A stretch of DNA of 64,000 nucleotides from Moraxella sp. ZY210820. Its GTDB lineage: Bacteria > Pseudomonadota > Gammaproteobacteria > Pseudomonadales > Moraxellaceae. Under the pieces are notes generated by a model. The model saw nothing but the letters and a program-made list of their open reading frames with translations. It made no database searches and had not been told where the DNA came from. Shown here piece after piece: positions 49,040 through 61,043 of this stretch. Position numbers and translations under genes: made by a program. The stretch is from contig NZ_CP089978.1 of the NCBI RefSeq assembly GCF_030674635.1, positions 1,550,001-1,614,000 of the forward strand, written 5' to 3'. Position 1 is the stretch's first letter. Each line of letters begins with the position of its first letter.

Positions 49040-50041
49040 TTACCACAAGATAACCGCTGCCGTAACCAATAAATTGACTAACGACAATGGCAAACAAATT
49101 TTCCAACCAAAGTTCATGACTTGGTCATAACGTGGACGCATTAAAGAACCACGAGCCAAAATAAACATCATCACAAAAAATGCTGTTTTAATCACAAACC
49201 AAAATACATCTGGAATAAATGGAATGTTGATATTAAATGGTGCTAACCAACCGCCAAAGAATAAGGTTACAATGAGTGATGAAATGACTACAATATTGAC
49301 ATATTCTGCAACAAAGAACATACCCCATTTCATACCACCATACTCCACATGATAACCTTCAGCAAGTTCTTGTTCTGCTTCAGGTTGGTCAAATGGATGA
49401 CGGTGTGTAACCGCAACACCAGCAACCACAAAAATCATAAAGCCTAAAAATTGTGGCACGATAAACCAAACATCACGTTGTGCTTCAACAATATCACGCA
49501 AGTTAAATGAACCTGCAATAGCCACCACACCCATTAATGAAATCCCTAAAAAGACTTCATAAGAAATGGTTTGTGCAGCTGAACGTAAACCACCAAGCAA
49601 TGAGTATTTGTTATTTGATGACCAACCACCAAATAATACTGCATATACCGCAAGACCAGCCATTGCCATAAAGAATAATAGACCGATACTTAAATCTGCC
49701 ACACCCATAGATGGACTAACTGGAATTACCATATAGGACATAATCGCTGTTGCCATTGCTACAGCAGGTGCCATACGGAAGGTTAATTTATCAGAAAAGT
49801 TTGGTGTCCAGTCTTCTTTGAACATGATTTTTAACATGTCCGCTACGATTTGGAATGCACCATTTGGACCAACACGATTTGGACCATAACGGTCTTGCCA
49901 CCATGCTAATAAACGACGTTCGATAAATGACATCAAGGCAGCGGCCAACACGACCACCAATAAGATAACAACAGCCTGCCCTATTAAATAAGCCGTTTCC
50001 CAACCTTTTGCCCATTCAGGTATCATAATGACATGGTTCAT
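49040..50041 (-). CDS. nuoH: NADH-quinone oxidoreductase subunit H
   Basis: The membrane subunit (333 residues) that links the peripheral and membrane arms at the quinone site. Landmarks are [16 protein letters not shown], the acidic loop [18 protein letters not shown] and [17 protein letters not shown]. It overlaps nuoG by 4 bp. Confidence 0.97.
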   Translation of the reverse strand: MNHVIMIPEWAKGWETAYLIGQAVVILLVVVLAAALMSFIERRLLAWWQDRYGPNRVGPNGAFQIVADMLKIMFKEDWTPNFSDKLTFRMAPAVAMATAIMSYMVIPVSPSMGVADLSIGLLFFMAMAGLAVYAVLFGGWSSNNKYSLLGGLRSAAQTISYEVFLGISLMGVVAIAGSFNLRDIVEAQRDVWFIVPQFLGFMIFVVAGVAVTHRHPFDQPEAEQELAEGYHVEYGGMKWGMFFVAEYVNIVVISSLIVTLFFGGWLAPFNINIPFIPDVFWFVIKTAFFVMMFILARGSLMRPRYDQVMNFGWKICLPLSLVNLLVTAAVILW

Positions 50042-52746
50042 GCTGATACTCCTACTTTAAGTGATACAGGTTCAGCTAATGAAATCGTTGGTGCTTGTCC
50101 AATCGGATAACCAATATAACCTTCTGGTAAATATGGAATAACATTTACTGCTAAACTAATCTGTGTATCGCCCGCAACGATTGTAATCACTTCGCCATCT
50201 TTAATATTAAGACGTTGTGCATCTTGCTCCCCTAAACTAAATGCAGGATCTGGAATACGAGATTGCATTGCTGGTGTTTTTACCGTAAATTCGCCTGATG
50301 CAAAAATATGGTGCATTGGCACTAGACGGAAGCTCTGTTCATTACTTAGCAATGGATTTGGTGCAATATAACTACGTGCTGGACGTTTTGCTAAACGATC
50401 AAATAAACGCACACCACTATCACCACCTTTTAGATGTCCACCTACTTCATCTTGATATTTATTCCACGCTTGTGGCGAGTTCCAACCTGCCGACCATGCG
50501 AATGGGACTAATGATGATGGTGTTTTATTCCCTACATAACCTTCCATTGAGAAGGTTAATGCAGTATCTACATCACTAGGTTGTTTTGGTTCGTGAATTG
50601 ACAATGGTGCACGAATTGATGTACGTCCAGAATAACGACGTGGTTCACGAGCAATTTTTAAGCCATGAACACGATAACCTGCATCTGGTGCAACATCTTC
50701 AATTGCTGACAATACTGGAATTTGTGCCACGATTTGCTCAATCACATCATCAAGCACTGTCCATTGAATAGGCTGATGATTTAAACCAGTTTCAATTGCA
50801 TGTAACCAACGCCAAGACTCTTTAATCGCATATTCAGGCTTATAATAACTTGGATCATACACCTGATAAAAACGTTGAGCACGACCTTCTTGACTAACAA
50901 CAGTACCATCACCTTCAGCGAAACTAGACGCTGAAAGAACAATATCTGCACGCTGTACAGTTTGCGTATTACTATGATCAACCACTACAACAGTTTGAGC
51001 TTTCGCCAATGCTTGTTCAACTTGACTACTTGGTAAACGACGGAATAAATCATTTTCAAGCACAACAATAGCATCATAATCTTGGGCAAAAGCTTGTTCC
51101 AAACTCAAACCTCCCATTAACGCCACACCAATCGAATTCACTTCGGGAACAGTCAGTGTTAAACCTGCATCATATCCTAATTGACGTAAATTTTGCGTTA
51201 ATTCAGCCGCTGCTTCCATAATACTCGCATCTTGTAAGCTAGTACCCGAAATAATTAATGGCTTTTTCGCTGACTTTAACGTTTGAGCAACCGTTTGTGC
51301 AAACGCTTTTGTTGGCTCATATAAGCCCATAATCACTTCATTTTTAACTGCACTAGCAATCGCAAAACCTAAACGTGCAATATCATTTGGCGAAGCAACC
51401 ACTTCAGCTTCAGCCACATCAGATAAACGAGTTTGCGTTGTTGCTAAAATATAAATCGGCGATTTTTCATTCTGTGCGATACGTTGTACAGGTTCAGCCA
51501 ACCAGCTATCTGTACGGCGAGCTGCCGCCATTTCTTTGGCTTTATTTTTCGCAGATTGACGCACTGACAATGCCATGCGTGGTGCTGTTTGAGTTAAATC
51601 TTCACCTAAAATAAGCACCGCATCATAGCTTTCGATTTCACGCATTGTTGGGTTATAAATGCCTTCACTTTGCATAATCGAGATTGCCAATTCAACCAAT
51701 GATTGCTCTTTTGCATTCATACCAGTAGAAAAGTTATCATTGCCCACCAATTTACGTAAAGCAAAATTACTTTCCAAACTTGCTCTTGGCGAACCAATAC
51801 CTAAAATTTTCTTATCATCAAATTTCGCAATCACACGGTCAAGTGCTTGATCAACACTTACTGTCGTTACGTCTTGTCCATCACGGAATTGTGGCTGACG
51901 TGGACGGTCAGCATTATTGACATAGCCTGCACCAAAACGTCCTTTATCACAAAGGAAATATTGGTTTACATCACCATTAAAACGGTTTTCAATACGACGT
52001 AATTCGCCATAACGTTCCCCTGGTGAAATATTACACCCTGATGAACAACCTTGACACACACTTGGTGCATACTGCATATCCCACTTACGGTTATAACGCT
52101 CAGAATGCGTTTTATCAGTAAATACACCTGTTGGACAGATTTCAGTCAAATTGCCTGAAAATTCACTTTCTAAAGCACCTGATTCAGGACGACCAAAATA
52201 CACACGAGATGCACTCGCATACACACCAAAATCTGTACCACCTGCATAATCACGGTAATAACGCACACAACGATAACACGCGATACAACGGTTCATTTCA
52301 TGAGCAATAAACGAGCCTAATTCTTGATTATAATGGGTACGTTTAGTGAAACGATAACGTCTGCGGTCATGACCTGTCATCACCGTCATATCTTGTAAAT
52401 GACAATGTCCACCTTCTTCACAGACTGGACAGTCATGTGGGTGATTGGTCATCAAAAACTCAACCACAGAAGCACGGAAATCTACTGCTTCTTGGTCTTC
52501 AACAGAAATATAGACATCACCATTTGGTGCAGATGCAGGTGTCATACACGACATCACTAAACGACCGCGTGTATCATTTTCATCTGTATATTGTTTCACT
52601 GCACATTGACGACAAGAGCCGACAGACCCTAAAGATGGATGCCAGCAGAAATACGGAATATCAATACCTAAAGATAAACAGGCTTGTAATAAATTATCAG
52701 AGCCGTTTACTTCGTACTGTTTTCCATCGACATGAATAGTAGCCAT
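50038..52746 (-). CDS. nuoG: NADH-quinone oxidoreductase subunit G
   Basis: The large iron-sulfur subunit (902 residues). The N-terminus has the 2Fe-2S ligands in [15 protein letters not shown], then the 4Fe-4S region with [32 protein letters not shown] and the extra cluster [15 protein letters not shown] molybdopterin-oxidoreductase-like domain follows, without a cofactor. It lies between nuoF (12 bp) and nuoH. Confidence 0.98.
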   Translation of the reverse strand: MATIHVDGKQYEVNGSDNLLQACLSLGIDIPYFCWHPSLGSVGSCRQCAVKQYTDENDTRGRLVMSCMTPASAPNGDVYISVEDQEAVDFRASVVEFLMTNHPHDCPVCEEGGHCHLQDMTVMTGHDRRRYRFTKRTHYNQELGSFIAHEMNRCIACYRCVRYYRDYAGGTDFGVYASASRVYFGRPESGALESEFSGNLTEICPTGVFTDKTHSERYNRKWDMQYAPSVCQGCSSGCNISPGERYGELRRIENRFNGDVNQYFLCDKGRFGAGYVNNADRPRQPQFRDGQDVTTVSVDQALDRVIAKFDDKKILGIGSPRASLESNFALRKLVGNDNFSTGMNAKEQSLVELAISIMQSEGIYNPTMREIESYDAVLILGEDLTQTAPRMALSVRQSAKNKAKEMAAARRTDSWLAEPVQRIAQNEKSPIYILATTQTRLSDVAEAEVVASPNDIARLGFAIASAVKNEVIMGLYEPTKAFAQTVAQTLKSAKKPLIISGTSLQDASIMEAAAELTQNLRQLGYDAGLTLTVPEVNSIGVALMGGLSLEQAFAQDYDAIVVLENDLFRRLPSSQVEQALAKAQTVVVVDHSNTQTVQRADIVLSASSFAEGDGTVVSQEGRAQRFYQVYDPSYYKPEYAIKESWRWLHAIETGLNHQPIQWTVLDDVIEQIVAQIPVLSAIEDVAPDAGYRVHGLKIAREPRRYSGRTSIRAPLSIHEPKQPSDVDTALTFSMEGYVGNKTPSSLVPFAWSAGWNSPQAWNKYQDEVGGHLKGGDSGVRLFDRLAKRPARSYIAPNPLLSNEQSFRLVPMHHIFASGEFTVKTPAMQSRIPDPAFSLGEQDAQRLNIKDGEVITIVAGDTQISLAVNVIPYLPEGYIGYPIGQAPTISLAEPVSLKVGVSA

Positions 52747-52758
52747 TCGACGAATTCC

Positions 52759-54087
52759 TTACACTTGTTCCGCTGATGTTTGAGTTGGTTTATCCGTAAC
52801 CTTTGCTTCAAACTCATGACGGAAATATTTTAATGCACTCTGTAAAGGCTCCATTGCACCCGGAGCATGAGCACAGAACGTCTTACCAATCCACAATTTT
52901 TTAGTCAGTTCTTGCAAATGTTGAATATCTTCCATCTTGCCTTCACCATCTTCAATCGCTTTAAGTGCTTTGACACTCCACGGTAAACCATCACGGCATG
53001 GTGTGCACCAACCACATGATTCACGTGCGAAGAACTCTTCTAAATTGCGAGTTAAAGACACCATACATTGTGTTTCATCAACCACCATCAACAAACATGT
53101 TCCTAAACGAGAACCTGCTTTCATAATACTTTCTGCATCCATTGGTAAATCAATATGCTCTTCGGTTAAGAAGTCTGTTGATGCACCACCCGGCAACCAC
53201 GCTTTGAGCTTTAAACCATCACGCATACCGCCAGCATGTTCTTCAATCACTTCACGAGCTGTTGTACCAAAAGGCAATTCCCATAAACCCGGAAAACGCA
53301 CCTTACCAGATGCACCATAAATTTTTGTACCCGGGTCTTTAGATTTATGTGCAGATAAATTGATATACCACTCTGCACCACGTAATAAAATAGCAGGTAA
53401 ATTATTGTAGGTTTCTACATTATTGACGATAGTTGGACGTCCCCAAGCACCAGCCACTTGTGGAAATGGTGGTTTAGTACGTGGATTAGCACGGCGACCT
53501 TCCAGTGAGTTAATCAATGCAGTTTCTTCACCGCAAATATAACGTCCCGCTCCTGTATGTACATGGAGTTCAAAATTCCAACCTGTACCTAGAATATTTT
53601 CACCCAAATAGCCTTTAGCACGACATTGCTCTAAAGCTTCATTAAGATATTTAGCTGCCTCAATGTATTCACCACGAATAAAAATGTAACCTTGAGTTGC
53701 CTCTAACGTATAACCTGCAATCAACATACCTTCAATCAGTTGATGTGGCAAACGCTCCATCAATAGACGGTCTTTGAATGTCCCTGGTTCCATCTCATCA
53801 GCATTACAAATGAGATAACGAGGCCCACTGTTATCATTGGGTGCCATTAATGACCACTTGATACCTGCAGGGAAACCTGCACCTCCACGACCTTTAACCG
53901 TTGCACCTTTGACGACTTCAAGCACATCTTTCGGCGACATTGATACAGCCTTTTTAAAGCCTGCATAGCCATCAAGTGCTTCATAATCTTCAATGGCATG
54001 CACATAATCATGCTTACTTAATCGCCATGTTAATGGGTGAGTTTCTGGATTACCATCACCATAAATTGGAATTGGTTGTTGGTTCAT
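52759..54087 (-). CDS. nuoF: NADH-quinone oxidoreductase subunit F
   Basis: The NADH- and FMN-binding subunit (442 residues). It has [16 protein letters not shown] for FMN/NADH, the second glycine-rich segment [14 protein letters not shown], and the 4Fe-4S motif [10 protein letters not shown] with the last Cys in TFCAHAPGA. Start overlaps the nuoE stop by 4 bp. Confidence 0.98.
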   Translation of the reverse strand: MNQQPIPIYGDGNPETHPLTWRLSKHDYVHAIEDYEALDGYAGFKKAVSMSPKDVLEVVKGATVKGRGGAGFPAGIKWSLMAPNDNSGPRYLICNADEMEPGTFKDRLLMERLPHQLIEGMLIAGYTLEATQGYIFIRGEYIEAAKYLNEALEQCRAKGYLGENILGTGWNFELHVHTGAGRYICGEETALINSLEGRRANPRTKPPFPQVAGAWGRPTIVNNVETYNNLPAILLRGAEWYINLSAHKSKDPGTKIYGASGKVRFPGLWELPFGTTAREVIEEHAGGMRDGLKLKAWLPGGASTDFLTEEHIDLPMDAESIMKAGSRLGTCLLMVVDETQCMVSLTRNLEEFFARESCGWCTPCRDGLPWSVKALKAIEDGEGKMEDIQHLQELTKKLWIGKTFCAHAPGAMEPLQSALKYFRHEFEAKVTDKPTQTSAEQV

Positions 54088-54593
54088 ACATACTTCTCCA
54101 ATAACTGCTTGATTGAACTGACTTCAACCAGACCATGCGTATCTTCATCAATCATGAGTGTTGGACCTTTATCGCAATTGCCCAAACAGCAAATCGGCAA
54201 TAAGGTAAAACGTCCATCAGCAGTGGTTTGTCCAAATTGAATACCAAGCTCACGTTGGAAGGCTTCTGCTAAAGTTTCAGCACCCATTAAGAAACACGCA
54301 ATCGAATCGCACAATAAAATCACATGGCGACCCACAGGACGGCGATAAATACGATTATAAAACGTAGCGACACCTTCCAAATCAGCAACACTCATACCTA
54401 AAACTTGAGCAATTGCATTGAGTTGAGCATCATCAATCCAACCGTTACGGCGTTGTACAATCTTTAACGCATCTAAACAGGCAGCACGAGGATAAGGATA
54501 GTGATGAATGTAATGGTCAATTTCATGCAATTCATCAGCCGTTAAAATACCTTCGACATTCACTCGTGGCTTTTTATCAGTCAAAATCATCAT
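54084..54593 (-). CDS. nuoE: NADH-quinone oxidoreductase subunit E
   Basis: The 2Fe-2S thioredoxin-like subunit (169 residues). Ligand cysteines are in [12 protein letters not shown] and [15 protein letters not shown]. It starts 12 bp after nuoCD and overlaps nuoF. Confidence 0.97.
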   Translation of the reverse strand: MMILTDKKPRVNVEGILTADELHEIDHYIHHYPYPRAACLDALKIVQRRNGWIDDAQLNAIAQVLGMSVADLEGVATFYNRIYRRPVGRHVILLCDSIACFLMGAETLAEAFQRELGIQFGQTTADGRFTLLPICCLGNCDKGPTLMIDEDTHGLVEVSSIKQLLEKYV

Positions 54594-54605
54594 AATAAAA
54601 TACCC

Positions 54606-56393
54606 CTAGCGGTCCACGTCAGCCATAACCACGTCAATGGTTGCCAAATAAATAATCAAGTCTGATACCAAACTACCATTAATCACTGACGGAATTTGCT
54701 GTAAATGTGTGAATGTTGGTGTACGAATACGCGTACGATAACTCATCGTTGATTTATCAGACGTTACGTAATAAGTACTCGCCCCTTTCACCACTTCTGC
54801 CATAAATGCAGATTCACCAGCAGGCATCACAGGTCCCCATGATACACTTAAGAAGTGTGTAATCAAAGTTTCAATATCTTGTAGAGTCTTATCTTTAGGT
54901 GGTGGAACTGCAAGTGGGTGGTCGGCCTTATATGCACCTGATGGCATATGATCTAAACATTGTTTGATAATTTTTAATGATTCTTTGATTTCATGGAAAT
55001 GCACCATTACTCGGGCATATGCATCGCCTTCATATTCGACAGGCACTTCAAAATCAAAGTTTTCATAACCACCATACGGACGAGATTTACGCACATCAAA
55101 TGGAATACCTGTCGCACGCAAACCTGTACCTGTTACCCCCCATGCCAATGCTGATTTTGCATCATATTGAGCAACATTGCGGGTACGTCCAATAAATACT
55201 GAGTTTTTCAATGCAGCGGTATGATATTCATCTAAACGTTTTGGCATCCAGTCTAATAATTCTTTGACTAATTTATGCCAGCCATTTGGTAAATCATGAG
55301 CAGTACCACCAATACGGAACCAAGATGGGTGTAAACGATAACCTGTAATTGCTTCAACAATATCAAAGATTTTTTGACGGTCGGCAAACATATAGAAAAT
55401 TGGCGTCATACCACCAGCATCTTGAATTGCTGTACCGATGAACACCAAATGGTTACTCATACGGAATAATTCTGCCAACATGATACGAATCACTTGAGCA
55501 CGTGGCGGAACTTGAATCCCTGCTAACTGCTCAACTGCCATCACATATGGCATGTTTTGTGCAGAACCACCCAAATAATCCACACGGTCAGTATAAGGAA
55601 TGAACGAATGCCATGTTTGACGCTCCGCCATCTTCTCTACACCACGATGGTGATAACCAATATCAGGCACACAATCCTTAACCTCTTCACCATCAAGCTG
55701 TAATACCACACGGAACGCACCGTGAGCCGATGGGTGGTTCGGACCCAAGTTCAAGAACATGAAGTCTTCATCGTCATTGCCACGTTTTAAGCCCCAATCT
55801 TCAGGCACAAAACGTAAATGCTCTTGTTCAAAGTCTTGCTTCGCTTGGTTTTGCATATATGGCGTATATTCTGTTGCACGAGCAGAATATTCTTTACGCA
55901 ATGGATGACCTTCCCAATAGGTTGGTAACAAAATTCGGCGGAGCATTGGATGTCCTTCAAAATTGATACCAAACATATCATAGGCTTCACGCTCATACCA
56001 GTTCGCGTTTGGCCAAATATTGGTTGCAGTTGGGATATTTAAGTCTGACTCATTTAATGCAACTTTGACACGAATATCACTATTACGCTCAATAGAAAGC
56101 AAATGATAAAATACGGTAAAGTCAGATGGTGGTAAACCATCACGATGCACACGTAAACGCTCGTCCATCGCAGATAAGTCAAACAACATCACATAAGGGC
56201 GTGCAACGGTACGCAAAAACATCAACACGTCTTGCACACTTTGACGCTCTACCCAAATGGTTGGGAAGTTTTCGCAAGTGGTTTGCACATAGAAGGTGTC
56301 GCCAAATTTGGCTTTCAGCTCTTCTATAATGGCAAATGCTGGGCGGGAATCGACTTCTGGCGATTCTGGCATAGCTGTTTCTGTTTCAGCCAT
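54606..56393 (-). CDS. nuoCD: NADH-quinone oxidoreductase fused subunit C/D
   Basis: A 595-residue fusion of NuoC (about residues 15-190, with [20 protein letters not shown] and [14 protein letters not shown]) and NuoD (about 205-595, with [28 protein letters not shown] and the conserved end DVVMADVDR). The fusion is normal for Gammaproteobacteria. NuoD forms part of the quinone pocket. A 72-bp gap separates it from nuoB, larger than the other gaps in this operon. Confidence 0.98.
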   Translation of the reverse strand: MAETETAMPESPEVDSRPAFAIIEELKAKFGDTFYVQTTCENFPTIWVERQSVQDVLMFLRTVARPYVMLFDLSAMDERLRVHRDGLPPSDFTVFYHLLSIERNSDIRVKVALNESDLNIPTATNIWPNANWYEREAYDMFGINFEGHPMLRRILLPTYWEGHPLRKEYSARATEYTPYMQNQAKQDFEQEHLRFVPEDWGLKRGNDDEDFMFLNLGPNHPSAHGAFRVVLQLDGEEVKDCVPDIGYHHRGVEKMAERQTWHSFIPYTDRVDYLGGSAQNMPYVMAVEQLAGIQVPPRAQVIRIMLAELFRMSNHLVFIGTAIQDAGGMTPIFYMFADRQKIFDIVEAITGYRLHPSWFRIGGTAHDLPNGWHKLVKELLDWMPKRLDEYHTAALKNSVFIGRTRNVAQYDAKSALAWGVTGTGLRATGIPFDVRKSRPYGGYENFDFEVPVEYEGDAYARVMVHFHEIKESLKIIKQCLDHMPSGAYKADHPLAVPPPKDKTLQDIETLITHFLSVSWGPVMPAGESAFMAEVVKGASTYYVTSDKSTMSYRTRIRTPTFTHLQQIPSVINGSLVSDLIIYLATIDVVMADVDR

Positions 56394-56465
56394 TGTTGGC
56401 TTCCTATTTCAAAAATAAATTCGGTTTAACACAATGATAACGGCAAAGGGCGAATTATCATCAGC

Positions 56466-57143
56466 TTATTTAATTTCGTCCATCGAACGTAAGTTTTTCA
56501 CTGCCATACGTTCTGCATTTTTACGGTCTCGTTCAGGCATCATCTTTGGCTTATAGATTGGTTTCATATCTTCACCAATCACGGCTGATAATGGACGGCG
56601 TTCAAGTTGAATTTGTTTTTGTAATACTAAAATCGCCTGAATAAGTGCTTCTGGACGTGGCGGGCAACCCGGGATATAAACATCAACAGGGATAATTTTA
56701 TCCACACCTTGCACCACTGAGTAAATATCGTACATACCACCCGAGTTAGCACAAGCACCCATTGAGATTACCCATTTTGGTTCTAACATTTGTTCGTAGA
56801 GACGTTGAATAACAGGTGCCATTTTAATAAAGCAAGTACCTGCAACAATCATCACATCTGCTTGACGTGGCGATGCACGAATTACCTCACCACCAAAACG
56901 AGATAAATCGTGTACACCTGTTAAAGTGGTTGCATATTCTACATAACAGCACGATGTACCAAAGTTAAATGGCCACAATGAATTTTTACGTCCCCAGTTT
57001 ACCGCAGTATGAGCCAAATCTTCTAGGCGAGTCATAAAGACATTGCGATTGACTTCTTCTTCCAATGGGTCTGTTACAATCAGACGGTCTTGCATTGGAT
57101 ACTGTTCAGCATTGGGATTTGCTCGTGTTAAAGTGTATTTCAT
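56466..57143 (-). CDS. nuoB: NADH-quinone oxidoreductase subunit B
   Basis: The subunit carrying terminal cluster N2 next to the quinone site (225 residues). The tandem Cys is seen in [12 protein letters not shown], with the other ligands in [10 protein letters not shown] and [10 protein letters not shown]. The basic C-terminal tail is common in this group. Confidence 0.98.
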   Translation of the reverse strand: MKYTLTRANPNAEQYPMQDRLIVTDPLEEEVNRNVFMTRLEDLAHTAVNWGRKNSLWPFNFGTSCCYVEYATTLTGVHDLSRFGGEVIRASPRQADVMIVAGTCFIKMAPVIQRLYEQMLEPKWVISMGACANSGGMYDIYSVVQGVDKIIPVDVYIPGCPPRPEALIQAILVLQKQIQLERRPLSAVIGEDMKPIYKPKMMPERDRKNAERMAVKNLRSMDEIK

Positions 57144-57161
57144 CTGACAATTTCCTTAAAC

Positions 57162-57692
57162 TTAATCTTGCGTTTTATCTTTAACACGACCAGAACATTG
57201 TGCAGGGATTTGCCCTGTAGGGTCGGTTACTAATTCTTCGATGGAATTAAAACGAGTAATTTCAGCAATATCCATTTTTGGAGAACCAATTTTTGGTTTA
57301 ATACCTTGTGCTTTACGCTTATCACTTGGAGACCAATTCAATGCACCTGTTGATAATTCATAAAGCAAACCAACAAATAAAATTAAAATAAAAATGGTCG
57401 CTGCCGTGAAGCCAATCCACCCCACTTCACGTACAGAAGTTGCCCAAGCATATAAATATAAAGCCTCAAGGTCAAATACAACAAAGAAAATTGCGACAAG
57501 ATAGAATTTTGCAGACAAACGAATGCGAGCGCCACCAGCACTCACAACACCTGATTCAAATTGTTCTTGCTTAGCACGCCCCCATGACTTACCACCCAAT
57601 AACAAAGGTACAGTCAGCATAAAGACACATAGAAAAGCAACAATACATACAAAAACAATGATTGCCCAATCATAAGAAGTAATGGCATTCAT
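57162..57692 (-). CDS. nuoA: NADH-quinone oxidoreductase subunit A
   Basis: The first gene of the operon: a small membrane subunit (176 residues, three helices). The family segment FYLVAIFFVVFDLEALYLYAW is present (core FDLEA). CAGGAG lies upstream of the ATG, and a TATAAT box is at 57721-57716 on the minus strand, although no clear -35 was found. The C-terminus is longer than the typical 120-150 residues. Confidence 0.96.
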   Translation of the reverse strand: MNAITSYDWAIIVFVCIVAFLCVFMLTVPLLLGGKSWGRAKQEQFESGVVSAGGARIRLSAKFYLVAIFFVVFDLEALYLYAWATSVREVGWIGFTAATIFILILFVGLLYELSTGALNWSPSDKRKAQGIKPKIGSPKMDIAEITRFNSIEELVTDPTGQIPAQCSGRVKDKTQD

Positions 57693-58150
57693 GCGGGGAT
57701 AGCTCCTGGCAGCCCATTATAAAAAGAATATGTTTGGTTTCGGGTTCGCCTAAAATAATACTTAACCAAAACACATAAAAAAACTCTTTATATTTTAACC
57801 TATTTTACCTATTTTCTGCTAGCACCTTGACTCACGCTTTTCACATTTCAAAGATTATTTTTTAATCTAATGTGTGATTTTTATTTTTCACTATAGACTT
57901 TAGTCGTAGATAAAATCTGTTTTTATATGTTTGACTTCATAATTCAAGCATAAACATAGAGCATCATTTATGCTTAGAATAATTGACAAATTTAAAATGT
58001 TTAGATAGTGAATATGATGATAAATATATTAAGAACAAAGAATGGGAATAACTACTTTAATTCAAAACCACACTTTAATTATTCCCAATGTAAATTTAAG
58101 TCATTTACAAACATGAGCGGATAAAAATGGTTTAATTAAAGCAAACAATC
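57693..58150. other. Intergenic region between nuoA and the bfmS remnant
   Basis: About 460 bp, AT-rich. It must hold the nuo operon promoter (TATAAT at 57716-57721, minus). An inverted repeat TGGGAATAA (58043-58051) / TTATTCCCA (58079-58087) with a long partly paired loop may terminate transcription from bfmRS. No gene was recognised. Confidence 0.45.
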
Positions 58151-58277
58151 TACCAGTGATGACTTTTAACAAAAGCATCTAAAAATTTGAGGGTTAAATC
58201 ATCAGAATAAGCATAAACTTCCCACAAAAATTCCCCTGAATATATTCAAGTCTTGTAGCAACTTTTTGCTTATCCAT
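58151..58277 (-). pseudogene. Frameshifted remnant of a small gene after bfmS
   Basis: From ATG 58277, which overlaps the bfmS stop, the frame reads MDKQKVATRLEYIQGN. One base out of frame it continues as FLWEVYAYSDDLTLKFLDAF and ends VKSHHW before TAG at 58153-58151. Removing one base would give a protein of about 42 residues that looks coding. It may be a decayed small gene, the end of a longer lost gene, or chance. I do not recognise the product. Confidence 0.3.
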
Positions 58278-59910
58278 TTTTTTCATTTGAATTTCCTTGC
58301 ACTTTTTTAGCTTGTTCAATCGACCATTTCATGATAAATCTCGCCCCACCTAAAATTGGACTTTCATCAACTGTAACCGAACCACCAAACCAATACGCAA
58401 TACGAGCCACAATCGACAACCCCAAACCATAACCACCTGATGCACGAGTACGGCTATCATCTAAACGAGCAAAAGCTTCAAAAATACGCTGACGTTGTTC
58501 TTCTGGAATCCCAGCACCATCATCTTCTACACAAACATAAGCCTGACCATCAGCTAAAATCCCACCTGAAATACGCACTTTAGATTCCGCATAACGTACC
58601 GCATTTCCAACCAAATTTTGTACCACTCGATGCAAATAACGATACTCCGCTTGAACCAACAATTCAGGAGATGGTAAATCCAACTCTAAAATCTTACCAG
58701 TTTTTAAAGCTTGCGTTTCATTCCCCACTTGCTCCAATAAATCATGCAAAACAACTTGCTCAAATTCAAATGAAGGCGTACCCTGCTCTAACTTAGCATA
58801 GGTCATAATTTCATCAATGAGTTTATTTAACTCTTCAATATCCTTATCAATCAATTCGCCCTGCAATAAACGTGCTTCTAAATCGTCTTCGTCTTCTAGC
58901 ATTTGTACCGCAAAACGAATTCGAGCCACAGGTGTACGTAATTCATGCGATACTGCACGCATAAGCTCCTGTTGAGCTTGTATCAAACGTTGAATATGCT
59001 CCACCATACGGTCATAACTATGTGCCAATGTCGCCATTTCATCTTCACCAGTTACATTTAAACGTATAGATAAATCACCTTTTTGCATTTTATCCAATGC
59101 ACCCGTTACCTGATGTACACGACGTTCTAATGGCACAATCAAACCATACACACCAAGACTTAATAATACCATTGCTAATAAAGTAATAAAACCCGCAAGT
59201 TGTAATGGCATTGCACTATAAATTGGGATTTCACCTAAAATCATCACTTTTGATGGTTGATTAGGCAACCAAGAAATGACTGAAATCGTGCCACGATGTG
59301 CAGTCGTATTATCACGATACAATAATAAACTTTTATCACGCTTTAAACGCCCTAATTGCTCTGCATCTAAATTTAATTCATTTACTTCTCGCACTTGCAA
59401 ATCATAAGAAAAATGTGGACGAATTTCTTCTACTTTTTGTTGTTCTTGATTTGGATATTCTGATAGATAATCTACAATAAAAATTGCTAAAGCCTTCAGC
59501 TGACGTTCACCAATTTCTTTAATCGGCACACTTAAATAATGATAGGGCTTGTCTTTCACACTTAAGATAATTTGTGCACCATCTTGGGCATCATAACGTA
59601 CAACTGCTTTATCATTTTCAATACGTTTTTTTTCTCCATATGATAAATTAGCTTCTTCATGACGAATAAAATATAAAGGAAAACCAATTACATAAGAAGC
59701 ATCAGATAACCAACCCTCCTTTTGTTCATTATTTAAATGTGATAAACGCTCACTAACAACATAGGAAATACCATCTGTCAATGCTTCACGGTAGGCTTGT
59801 ACACGATAATAATTAATAATTTGTACTAAAAAATAACAAACCAATGCAATCAGCACGACCAAAACCAATAATCCTGCGTAAATTCGAATAAATATATTAT
59901 TTTTAATCAT
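58270..59910 (-). CDS. bfmS: Sensor histidine kinase BfmS
   Basis: An inner-membrane sensor kinase (546 residues). Membrane segments lie at about residues 8-30 and 232-255 around a periplasmic sensor domain of about 200 residues. A HAMP domain follows, then the HisKA helix with His322 in AVSHELRTPVARIR and the ATPase domain with NLVGNAVRYAES, DDGAGIPEE and GGYGLGLSIV. In A. baumannii BfmS controls BfmR, which governs pili, capsule and stress survival. The gene follows bfmR by 134 bp. The assignment rests on length, domain order and its partner. Confidence 0.9.
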   Translation of the reverse strand: MIKNNIFIRIYAGLLVLVVLIALVCYFLVQIINYYRVQAYREALTDGISYVVSERLSHLNNEQKEGWLSDASYVIGFPLYFIRHEEANLSYGEKKRIENDKAVVRYDAQDGAQIILSVKDKPYHYLSVPIKEIGERQLKALAIFIVDYLSEYPNQEQQKVEEIRPHFSYDLQVREVNELNLDAEQLGRLKRDKSLLLYRDNTTAHRGTISVISWLPNQPSKVMILGEIPIYSAMPLQLAGFITLLAMVLLSLGVYGLIVPLERRVHQVTGALDKMQKGDLSIRLNVTGEDEMATLAHSYDRMVEHIQRLIQAQQELMRAVSHELRTPVARIRFAVQMLEDEDDLEARLLQGELIDKDIEELNKLIDEIMTYAKLEQGTPSFEFEQVVLHDLLEQVGNETQALKTGKILELDLPSPELLVQAEYRYLHRVVQNLVGNAVRYAESKVRISGGILADGQAYVCVEDDGAGIPEEQRQRIFEAFARLDDSRTRASGGYGLGLSIVARIAYWFGGSVTVDESPILGGARFIMKWSIEQAKKVQGNSNEKNG

Positions 59911-60044
59911 GTTTACTCAACTTCATTATCATTTCATCTCGCCATATTATAAAGTTTATTTTTTCATTTTTCCATGCTATAAAATAGCAAAAAAGGTATT
60001 CAATGAATAAATCCATAAAATACCTTTCATTCAAAATCAATCAA

Positions 60045-60761
60045 TTAAAAGCTACTGGCTTCTCGCACAAATAAATAACCTTTACTGCGTACTGTTTTAA
60101 TACGTTTTGGATTTTCTGGGTCATCGCCAATTTTTGGACGAATACGAGAAATACGCACATCGATTGAACGGTCTTGACCATCGTACTCAATACCACGCAA
60201 ACGCTCAAAAATATCTTCACGTGATAAAATACGTCCTGCATTTGATGCTAATAACCATAATAAGTCATATTCTGCACTAGTAAAATCAACTAAATTACCA
60301 TCTAAGGTTACAGAACGACTACCATTATCAATCACTAAATTATCAAACTCAATACGCTGTGCAACTTCATCTTCAACAGTTTTATCTGTACGGCGAAGTA
60401 ATGCACGAATACGAGCTAATAATACTCGTGGTTGTACAGGTTTTGCGACATAATCATCAGCCCCCATTTCCAAACCAAGTACCTGATCCATATCTTCAGT
60501 ACGAGCAGTAAGCATTAAAATCGGTTGATGATATTGTGGACGCACTTCACGGCAAACGGTTAAACCATCAGCACCTGGTAACATTACATCTAACACCACC
60601 AAATCAGGTTGCTCACTAATAATACGGCGAATAGCACGTTGCCCATCAACTTCAATCGCAACATCTAAACCATTACGGCGTAAATAATCCTGTGTTAATA
60701 ATGCCAAACGTTCATCATCTTCAACGATTAAAATCTTTGGCAACTTTTCTTCTTGATTCAT
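60045..60761 (-). CDS. bfmR: Response regulator BfmR (OmpR family)
   Basis: A 238-residue response regulator: receiver domain with the acidic pair in VEDDERLA, phospho-acceptor Asp58 in LVVLDVMLPGADG and Lys in DDYVAKPVQPR, then the winged-helix DNA-binding domain (about 135-235) ending KTVRSKGYLFV. The sequence is, as I recall, near-identical to Acinetobacter BfmR, the regulator of biofilm, Csu pili and capsule genes. ATG 60761 has GAGG at ideal distance; the ATG at 60782 does not. Confidence 0.95.
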   Translation of the reverse strand: MNQEEKLPKILIVEDDERLALLTQDYLRRNGLDVAIEVDGQRAIRRIISEQPDLVVLDVMLPGADGLTVCREVRPQYHQPILMLTARTEDMDQVLGLEMGADDYVAKPVQPRVLLARIRALLRRTDKTVEDEVAQRIEFDNLVIDNGSRSVTLDGNLVDFTSAEYDLLWLLASNAGRILSREDIFERLRGIEYDGQDRSIDVRISRIRPKIGDDPENPKRIKTVRSKGYLFVREASSF

Positions 60762-60820
60762 TGCAATACCTCTATGGTGCAAATAGCAATTAATGACAAA
60801 ATATAATCCATCTAAATTAT

Positions 60821-60850
60821 ATTTTATCTTACACTTATTTACATTGTAAA
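60821..60850 (-). promoter_or_regulatory. bfmR promoter with overlapping direct-repeat operator
   Basis: On the minus strand TTTACA (60850-60845), an 18-bp spacer and TAAAAT (60826-60821). On the plus strand the same stretch has TTACA (60829-60833), five bases, and TTACA (60839-60843), then the inverted copy TGTAA (60845-60849). The 10-bp period fits an OmpR-family dimer site, so BfmR may bind here and block its own promoter. Confidence 0.5.
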
Positions 60851-60989
60851 CAAGACCTCACAGAATACCAATAGCTAAAAATAGAATTTTGTTTATTTTT
60901 TATTGCAATATGCCATTTTCATGTAGCAATCCGCTTTATCATGAATAAAATCTGAATATTTTTAACAGTTTCATTATATTTACTTCCAA

Positions 60990-61023
60990 ATAAAAAGATT
61001 GTGCCATCAATGATAACACAATC
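60990..61023 (-). terminator. Terminator of fumarase gene
   Basis: On the minus strand GATTGTG (61023-61017) and CACAATC (61003-60997) form a 7-bp stem with a 13-base loop, followed by CTTTTTA. It lies 20 bp after the fumarase stop. Confidence 0.7.
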
Positions 61024-61043
61024 CTTCATCAATCTAAAATGAT

